Assembly: GCA_963575745.1 (NCBI GenBank)
Contig: CAUYUJ010005603.1
Location: 2,501-66,500 of the forward strand
Reading direction: 5' to 3'
Source of the DNA: Prorocentrum cordatum
Lineage: Eukaryota > Sar > Dinophyceae > Prorocentrales > Prorocentraceae
DNA length: 64,000 nt
How positions within the stretch are numbered: position 1 is the first letter of the stretch; each line of letters begins with the position of its first letter. A program made the translations under genes and the position numbers. This document shows, piece after piece, positions 57,055-64,000 of the stretch. Under the pieces are notes generated by a model that ran no database searches, was not told the origin of the DNA, and saw only the letters and a program-made list of their open reading frames with translations.

Positions 57055-57180
57055 GACGATGAGCGACGAGCGACGAGCGACGAGCGACGAGCCACGACGA
57101 CGACGACGTCGACGACTGCGGACCAGACTCCTATGCGGATTCCTACGCGGACACCTACGCGGATCCCAATACGCACGGCG
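57055..57180. repeat. GCGACGA and CCTACGCGGA short tandem repeats
   Basis: GAGCGACGAGCGACGA units at 57058-57090, GACGAC to 57116, then TGCGGATTCCTACGCGGACA-type 12-15-bp units to 57175. Confidence 0.9.
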
Positions 57181-57614
57181 GCAGTGCCTGGAGCGCACTG
57201 GGGGGGGGGAGCGTTACGTCATAGGGGGGGGAGGGCGGAGGCCATGACGCCCGTCATGCCCCAAGCAATAAAGAAATGGGCTCTTGAAAAGCAAATTGTT
57301 AGATTTCAATGTTCTTCCAGTTCCTCGGCGCTGTTCGGCGCTGTTTTTTGTTTGTGCCTCGCGGGTTTTCTTAGCCAGACCTCTCAGGGGTGTGGGATCT
57401 TCCGGACCCCGTGGGGGTTCTGGAGGCCTGCCGGAGGCCTGGAGAGCCGTCGGAAGGGTGTCTCGGGCTGCGCGGGAGCGTGTTGGGCCGTTCTTTACGC
57501 TCTGGGGGTTCCCTGGGGTCGTCTTGGGCTGTCCTTGGGCGTCTTGGGGCCCCCCCGGGAAGCCGAGAGGCGCGGTACCGGCCAGATGTCAGGGAATGTG
57601 TAAGACCCCCGAAT

Positions 57615-57655
<41 letters not shown>

Positions 57656-57985
57656 TAAATCGAATTGTGGGAATTCCTTGTTTCCCAAAATCCTCGATCT
57701 TCGAAGGCTGGAAACGGGAAAACGTGAAACGGCGAACACCAATCATAAAAAACATTGGGGGTCAACGAGTTGACCCTCTTTGGGCTCTCTCGGGACGGCT
57801 CTCGCAGCTCTCTTGGGCTGTTCTTGGAGCCTCGTCGGGGTTGTTGGGGCCTTTCACTGAGATGCTCACATCTAAGATCTGGAAGATAGTTGTTCGTATT
57901 GTTTTGCTTGTGTCTTTTTGAAAATTTATTTCCCCTATCTATCCCCTAACTTGCCCCTTATCTTCAACCACTCTAATTCCTGTAA
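57180..57985. repeat. GGGCTGTTCTTGG-type minisatellite and (TA)n
   Basis: 57420-57560 and 57770-57860 carry CTTGGGCTGTCCTTGGGCG words, the inverse of the CCAAGACGGC family. (TA)n lies at 57618-57655. No gene. Confidence 0.8.
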
Positions 57986-57992
57986 CTTTACC

Positions 57993-57996
<4 letters not shown>

Positions 57997-58024
<28 letters not shown>
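57997..58024 (+). repeat. Poly(A) tract of 28 A
   Basis: Uninterrupted A run ending an AT-rich stretch (57880-57996) in a GC-rich region. It could be the tail of a retroposed transcript on the plus strand. Confidence 0.9.
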
Positions 58025-58025
<1 letters not shown>

Positions 58026-58124
58026 GCTCTGCGAATACAGATTTTGCTTGTTTGATCAGCCACGTGGTTCTATGTTGTTGCGTTATGTATGCCCCCATAG
58101 TTTTTTTTGTTTTTTTTCTCCGCC

Positions 58125-58740
58125 CAGCGCTTTGCGATGCCAGCGCTTGCGCTCCAACTCACTTCAATCAAACGCTTTGCGCTGCAGTTCGCTTCAAACG
58201 TACCAAGCTCATTGCGCTCCAGTTTGAATTCAAACATGCGCTTCGCGCCCCCTTCGTCTCCTCCTCCTTCTCCTCATTTTCCTCCTTCGCCTTCTCCCCC
58301 TTTCAACGTACCAAGCTCCTCCTCCTCCGTCTCCTCTTTTTCTTCCTCCTCCTCCTCACCCTGCTTCTCCTCCTCCTCCTCCTTGAGCCTGGGGCGTGAA
58401 GGTCTGTATTTCCTCCAGGATGACGAGGAGGAGGAGGGGGAGGAGGAATAGAAGGAGGAGGAGGAGGAGGAACTTCCCCTCCCCATCCCCCTCCTCCTCC
58501 TCCCCCTCCTCCCCCTCCTCCCCCTCCTCCCTCTCCTCCTCCTCCTCCTCCTCCTCTTCCTCCTCCGCCCCCCCCATCATTCCCCAATGCGCCCTTGACG
58601 CCCCCCATTCTCTTGCCACTCCTCCTCCTCCTCCTGCTCCCTCCTCCCTTCTCCTCCTCCTCCTCCCTCCTCCTCCTCCTCCTCCTCCTCCTCCTCCTCC
58701 TCCTCCTCCTCCTCCTTCTCCCTCGTCTGTCTGTCTGCTT
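58125..58740. repeat. CAGCGC words followed by long TCC tract
   Basis: CCAGCGCTTTGCG and CCAGCGCTTGCGC at 58125-58170, then TCC repeats with a GGA island at 58425-58475, to 58725. Confidence 0.9.
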
Positions 58741-59490
58741 GTTTTTTCGACGACGGCGTCGGCCTCATCTCCTCCGGAGGAGGACGAGGCGAAGATGAGC
58801 GCCGAGGACAAGGGATGTGGAGGGAGGAGGGAGGGAGGGGGGAGGAATCGAATCGAATCGAGCTCTGGGGGCATTAAGTCAGATTGTCCACTCGTGAGAG
58901 GCCTGGGCCACTCCTGATACATTCGCATCAGTTTACAACTACAATCTGCTTGCTACTCAGCCCTGAGGACCCATCAGGGGACTTTGTAGTCCTGCCGTGT
59001 TGGCAGGAGGTCTGCTCTGGCGATCTGCGGCACTCTCATTTGCGGAAGACTGAGAGGCCGCCTCGCACCCGCATGTCACAGGGTCAACCCCCTGTTAAAC
59101 AAGTTTTTTCCCACCCTCGAACGCCCAGGGGCGAAACCAGAACGACCGAGCCCCCGAGGCCCGACAAACAGAGGGAAAAACACCGAGGAAAAGAGCCGAG
59201 GGCCAGGAGAAAAGTTCGAGGGTGAACGAGGGCACAGAAGCTAGAAAAAGTTCAAGAACTAGGCGGAGAGTGTTGGGCCTCAGGATTGCTTGGAGCACTT
59301 CCCGTCCCCCTCCCTCCTTTCTTCGGTCGGGCTCGTGGTGGCTGGATCACCGTTGCTGTGTTCACTGCCTGTCTGATAGCTGCTTCAACTGGAACATACC
59401 CTCTCTCCACCAATTCCAACAATCTCTCTGAAGCCGTCGCTATCTGTACTCTCTGTACGTGCGTCAATCTCACTTTGGGCCGACCGATCT
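58741..59490. other. No gene recognised; LINE-B 3' flank
   Basis: Mixed-composition DNA downstream, in minus sense, of the LINE-B stop. It should hold the LINE-B 3' untranslated region. No poly(A) run is visible near it. Confidence 0.45.
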
Positions 59491-61140
59491 CTACTCCTTC
59501 TTGCCGCCCTTCCCCTTCTTGGAGGACCCTGCCTCGAGCTCCTCGAGCAGGCTCTGGGCGGCCCTCTCGAGAGAGCCGCGCGGGGGCGGGCCGTGTTTCT
59601 GGATCGCCTGGTGGGCAAGCAATATGCGGACGCACACGCTCTGCAGCTCGTCGTAGCTCTGGTGCATCGCGAGGGATATTCTGGCCATCTCTGATGTGCC
59701 TTGCTTCTGCTTGGCCATCTTGCATTTGCAATATAGTACTTTGCCCAGCAGGTCGCCCGCCTTGCATTGTGCCCCCGCGATCTTCTCCATATAGAACTGG
59801 GTGAGGATCTCGGCGTCGCGCTTCTCGATGTCTTCGTACTCGCCCAGTCCGCGGAGCATGGCCGCGAAGATGTGGATGAAGGGCGGGCCGAGCTCCTCCT
59901 GCTTCACGGGATCGTCCTTCAACGACTTCGCGGTCTCGTGGTAGTCCCTGCCTTGCTGCATCATGGACTTGACCACGGGGGAGTCGGCGCTGATGAGGAG
60001 CGTGACCCAAAGCATCCCCGTGATTTCTCGAATTTCTGCGGCGTTGGTGAGCGCCAGCTTGGTAAGCACGATCAGTAATTTGCTCACGGTATTGACCTCC
60101 TTCGCGTCGCCGCCCAGCAGGTCCGAGAGGAGGCGGGTCTTCTTCTGGCCCTTGGTGTCGCCTCCTTCTCCTGCCCTCTTCAGGCCCCACGTGGGGTCGC
60201 CGAGCTTGAGAGCCATGACCCCGCTGAGCAGCTGTGTCCGCCAGACAGTCCAGAGGAGGCAGGTGTGTTCTGATGTGCTCCTGTAGCTCTTCAAACGTTT
60301 GAGCTCTATGATCACAGAGGTGGCAGTCCACTCTGTCTGGATGCATTCGTCCTCCGAAAAACCTCGACTGGTCATTACATCGGCCTCCACGAGAAACTGT
60401 AGCGAGTAAATGTCTCTGGGCCGTCTTCACGCAGCTAAATGTGACCAGGCAATAGGGGCACACGTTCGTGCTGACCGCGCGTGTCCATATATCCCTCATA
60501 CCGTGCTTGGCCATCCTGTGCTGTGTGACCCCCTTGTATGTAGTAAACGTGCATGTGCATACTGTCCCCGTCTCATTCCGATACCCACATGTCCATTGAG
60601 TAGCGTCTGCATAAATACTGGGGCGTGCGGGTTCAGGAGGTGGTCGTTGAGCAGGGGACCATCCAGGGGGCGGAATAGCGCTCATATAAATCCCTCTTCG
60701 TAACACCGTGAAATCCTGCATCAAAAACTCATGTTTCATTTCGTCATCTGTGAATAAGTCCAGCCATCCCGTGCGAATTTGACTGCCCAAGAACCCTCCC
60801 TCATCATCGAGTCCTCCTACACCCTGCAGAATGTCGTCTCGCATCTGTTTCGCCCATGGGTTCGCACCGTCCCGCAACTCGCTCTCCTCGATCGTCGGAT
60901 CTATCTCGAAAGGGAAGTGACCGAAGAGGGAGGTGAGTATCTGGCCGTTTCTCCACTGGTGTCCGAGGATAGTCTGGATCCTCTTCAGGCGGCGCACCCG
61001 CATCTCAAGCTTAGCAGGGGCCATGTTCCAGTACTCCAGGACCTGAGATGTACTCTTCGAACGATGTTGTACCGTACCGTCATGGGTCTCAATCTGCTCA
61101 TGTGCTTTGCCTTGCATAGCGCGACGAGCATAGGGTGCCA
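59491..61140 (-). pseudogene. LINE-B ORF2 C-terminal fragment with C2H2 zinc fingers
   Basis: Reading from about 61140: a basic post-polymerase segment (MAPAKLEMRVRRLKRIQT, then ILGHQWRNGQILTSLFGHF) of the kind that follows RT in dinoflagellate LINEs. Then a Pro-rich linker, then three Cys/His modules: CGYRNETGTVCTCTF with H..KHG (near 60590-60500), CPYCLVTFSC with QRHL (near 60450-60400), and CHLCDHRAQTFEEL with HIRTH (near 60320-60255). The frame then changes near 60240 to one reading GVMALKLGDPTWGLKRAG and ending in a Lys-rich tail (SSKKGKGGKKE) at the TAG at 59493-59491. Polymerase motifs themselves would lie upstream, in or beyond the gap. The fragment is 5'-truncated here. Confidence 0.68.
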
Positions 61141-61149
61141 GAATGATGA

Positions 61150-61261
61150 GGACGACGGGCAAGAGGAGCAGGAGCACGAGGAGGAGGAGGAGGAGGAGGA
61201 GGAAGAGGAGGGGGGAAAGGAGGAGGAGGAGGAGAAGAGGAGGGAGGAGGCGGAGGAGAGA
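61150..61261. repeat. (GGA)n tract left of gap
   Basis: GAGGAGGAG repeats running into the N run. Confidence 0.95.
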
Positions 61262-61361
61262 NNNNNNNNNNNNNNNNNNNNNNNNNNNNNNNNNNNNNNN
61301 NNNNNNNNNNNNNNNNNNNNNNNNNNNNNNNNNNNNNNNNNNNNNNNNNNNNNNNNNNNNN
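61262..61361. other. Assembly gap, 100 N
   Basis: Exactly 100 N, the usual placeholder for unknown length. The left side is GGA-rich and the right side CCT-rich. Confidence 0.99.
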
Positions 61362-61435
61362 CCCTCCTCCTCCTCCTCCTCCTCCTCCTCCTCCTCCTCC
61401 TCTTCCTCCTCCTCCTCCTCCTCCTCCTCCTCCTG
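61362..61435. repeat. (CCT)n tract right of gap
   Basis: CCTCCTCCT repeats. ORFs across the gap are not real. Confidence 0.95.
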
Positions 61436-61690
61436 CGTGCCAGGAGCAGCGCAAGCGCTGGTGGGGGAACAGCGCGAGCGCTGTGGGGAGGAGCAGCGCA
61501 AAGCGCTGGAGGGGGGAGGAACAGCGCAAAGCGCTGGATAGCGTCAAAAGCGCGGGTGGGGGAACAGCGCAAGCGCCCGGGGGTAGGAGCAGCGCAAAGC
61601 GCTGGATGGGGGGAGGAGCAGCGCAAAGCGCTGTATAGCGCCACGAACCTGAAACATGAAGCGCCGGCAGCGCAAAACGCTCGAGAAAGA
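61436..61690 (+). repeat. Palindromic minisatellite AGCAGCGCAAAGCGCTG
   Basis: Eight or so units, each with an inverted AGCGC / GCGCT pair (CAGCGCAAAGCGCTG), separated by G-rich spacers of 10-25 bp. Confidence 0.93.
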
Positions 61691-61749
61691 AAACGTCAAT
61701 ACAACGCTATGGGGGGGCAGGCATAACGTATTTTTTGTTTTAGCAAAAT

Positions 61750-63460
61750 TACTCACTGCGTGGAGCTCCCCATATTTGCATCTCATGTTTTATGTCATGC
61801 CATAATGAGCGTCAGTTCGTGAGCGCACTGACGAGCAAAACGCCTGAAACATCCCCACATTATGGCCGCGAACGGGCCCGTCTCCTACCCCCTGGCGGCT
61901 CTCCTTACGGATGCTTGTTGAGCATGAAAACGAGCAAGCCGCCTGAGCCATTCCCACAAACTGGCCGCGAACGGGCCCGTGTCCTACCCCCTGGCGGCTC
62001 CCCGTACGGGTGCTGAAACCAGCGCCCCGCCTGCGACACCTTCAAAATCGACCCTGAAAGCCAAGGATGTTGGGCATGAGCACGAGCAAACCGCCTGAGA
62101 CATCCCCACAAACTGGCCGCCAACGGGCACGTGTTCTACCTCCTGGCGGCTCCCCGTTGGGGTGCTGAAAACAGCGCCCCGCCTGCGACACCCTCAAAAT
62201 CGACCCTGAAAGCCAAGGATGTTGGGCATGGGCACGAGCAAACCGCCTGAGACATCCCCACAAACTGGCCGCGAACAGGCCCGTGTAAACACCCTTGGCG
62301 GTTCCCCTTAGGGGTGCTGAAACCAGCGCCCCGCCTGAGACATCCTCAAACCCTGCTATGAAAGCCAAGGGTGTTGGACACGACCACGAGCAAACCGCCT
62401 GAGACATCCCCTACAAACTGGCCGCTTACTGGCCCGTGCGAACACCCCTGGCGGCTCCCCTTAGGGGTGCTGAAACCAGCGCCCCGCCTGAGGCATCCTC
62501 AAAATCTGTTCTGACAACCAAAGGTGTTGGGCATGAAAACGAGCAAACCGCCTGAGACATCCCCGCAAACTCGCCGCGAACGGGCCCGTGCAAACACTCT
62601 GGTTGCTCCACTCTGGGGTGCTGAAACCAGCGCCCCGCCTGAGACATCGTCAGAATCTGCGCTGGAAGCCAAGGATGTTGGACATGACGACGAGAATCTG
62701 CTGAAGACATCCCCCAACACTGGCCGCTTACGGCGTACGGGCCCGTGCACACACCCCTGGCGGCTCCCGTTAGGGGTGCTGAGACCAGCGCCCCGCCTGA
62801 AAGCCAAGGATGTTGGGCATAGAAACGAACAAACCGCCTGAGACATCCCCACAAGCTGGCCGCGGACGGGCCCGTGCAAACACCCTTGGCGGCTTCCCTT
62901 CGGGGTGCTGAAACCAGCGCCCCGCCTGAGACATCCTCAACATCTGCTATGAAAACCAACGATGCTGGGCATGAGAACTAGCAAACCGCCTGAAGCATCC
63001 CCCCAAACTGGCCGCTTACGGGCCCGTGCGAACACCCCTGGCGGCTCCCCTTAGGGGTGCTGAAACCAGCGCACCGCCTGAGACATCCTCAAATCTGCTC
63101 TGAAGGCCAAGGATGCTGGGCATGAAAACGAGCAAACCGCCTGAGACGTCCCCTACAAACTGGCCGCGAACGGGCCCGTGCAAACACCCCTGTCGGCGCC
63201 CTTTAGGGGTGCTGAAACCAGCACCCCGCCTGAAAATGAGTAAGTCTGTGTATGAACAAGTTTATGTATGTGTACGTCTGGGTATGAAGAAGTCTGAGTA
63301 TGAGTAGGTCTCAGTATGAGTAAGTCTGTGTCTGAGTAAATCTGGACATGTGTAAGTCTCGTATGAGGAGACAAGAAGAGGAGGGGACGAGAAGAGGAAG
63401 GAGGAGGACGAGGAGTAGGAGGCGTCCAAGTAATAACCAGAACCCCATCTTAGGATATGG
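61750..63460 (+). repeat. Long dispersed repeat block, copy 2 (contains 152-bp satellite)
   Basis: It begins TCACTGCGTGGAGCTCCCCA and ends near CATCTTAGGATATGG. Same order and orientation as 24350-25820, but it lacks the 9-bp minisatellite and has more satellite units. Confidence 0.9.
61850..63235 (+). repeat. 152-bp satellite, about nine copies
   Basis: The anchor AGCGCCCCGCCTG lies at 62021, 62173, 62325, 62478, 62629, 62787, 62916, 63068 and 63220. Spacings are 151-153 bp except 158 and 129, the latter a shortened unit. Confidence 0.96.
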
Positions 63461-63800
63461 AAGAAAAAAAAACGAGAAATTGTAGAAAGCCGATGTTCGC
63501 AACGCAGGTTGTTGTCACAAAATATGAGAAATAATACAAACAACTTTAAAACTAACCAGAACGCAACTTCCACAACTAGAACCACTCCAAAACCGAACTT
63601 CCGCGTAACTTACACGCTGTAAAAAAACGCGTTCAACAACTGACTCCCATATCTTCCACAACTTGCACCGTTCAAGTTATGTAACATCTGGCAGATCAAG
63701 TTAATATCTGGAAGATCAAGGCAAGATCTGGAAGATCAAGTTAACATGATATACCACACTTTCCCCTCAACTACCAGAACTTGTTGTGCGCATCTCAGCA
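63461..63800. repeat. No gene; ATCTGGAAGATCAAG repeat
   Basis: Three copies of a ~21-bp unit (ATCTGGAAGATCAAGTTAA) at 63685-63745. The rest is AT-richer unique-looking DNA with no coding signal. Confidence 0.75.
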
Positions 63801-63814
63801 AGGATCGGGGGGGT

Positions 63815-64000
63815 GTTGGGGGCCGACGGGTGGTCCTGGAGGCCTCTCGGAGGTCTCTGGAAGCCTCCTGCTCCCGCTCTTGGGCCCATCTTGGGCCTGT
63901 TCTGGGGTGGTCTGGGGCTGTCCTGGGCGAGCCTTCGGCAGTCTTGAAACCTTCTTGGCCCGTCTTGGGGCCGTCATGAGGGTCTCTTGGGTGGCCTTGG
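63815..64000 (-). repeat. CCAAGACGGC-type minisatellite, inverted
   Basis: CTTGGGCC, TCTGGGGC and CGTCTTGGGG words, the reverse complement of arrays at 37.3, 43.8 and 47.7 kb. It continues past the window. Confidence 0.85.

Noticed and set aside
59252-61501. A single 749-codon minus ORF across the N gap
   Set aside because: It passes through 100 N and a triplet tract; only the stretch from about 61140 to the frame change near 60240 is credible.

Overview
This is eukaryotic nuclear DNA, almost certainly from a dinoflagellate. It is GC-rich and gene-poor, with no operons or bacterial signals. Its coding content is mainly decayed retroelement ORFs of types I associate with dinoflagellate genomes: a LINE carrying APE endonuclease, reverse transcriptase (RT), zinc knuckle and RNase H, and a GIY-YIG plus RT element of Penelope type. 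Minisatellites occupy roughly half of the window, and one 100-N scaffold gap is present. The species cannot be fixed from sequence alone; a Prorocentrum-like genome is only a guess. All recognisable coding blocks lie on the minus strand.

Layout. (1) 1-14868: one very large non-LTR retrotransposon (LINE-A). ORF1 (14868-12290) is followed by a giant ORF2 (12130 to beyond the left edge) broken by a few frameshifts. ORF2 carries membrane-like segments, a possible ADP-ribosyltransferase-like fold, a Cys-rich segment, APE endonuclease, RT, CCHC knuckle, RNase H and a duplicated acidic C-terminal motif. (2) 15022-20805: a Penelope-like element (PLE) with an N-terminal GIY-YIG domain and RT plus two small downstream ORFs, bracketed by 175-bp direct repeats and GA tracts. 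(3) 20.8-51.3 kb: no convincing protein gene. A repeated conserved core is interleaved with unrelated tandem arrays: a 152-bp satellite, a ~90-bp GC-rich satellite with a 529-bp higher-order repeat, a ~24-bp array that flips strand, a 12-bp array that flips strand, a 42-bp array, and ~1.1-1.8-kb tandem units. (4) 51.3-54.2 kb: the only host-type gene seen, a thiopurine S-methyltransferase (TPMT)-family methyltransferase exon. It lies between oppositely oriented GGGTCGC minisatellites and has three palindromic sites on its upstream side. (5) 54.2-59.5 kb: short tandem repeats, a poly(A) tract and TCC arrays. (6) 59491-61140: the 3' part of a second LINE (LINE-B) with C2H2 fingers, ending at the gap. 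(7) 61.4-64 kb: a palindromic minisatellite, then a second copy of the 152-bp satellite block.

The elements do not form a pathway. The window is a retroelement and satellite landscape with one probable host enzyme. The most notable signals are a short hairpin-forming motif repeated through LINE-A in two different reading phases, the permuted PLE with terminal direct repeats, the inverted-repeat setting of the methyltransferase exon, and the macro-units that carry interchangeable minisatellite cargo. Frameshifts and stops may be genuine decay or assembly indels; the sequence alone cannot decide.
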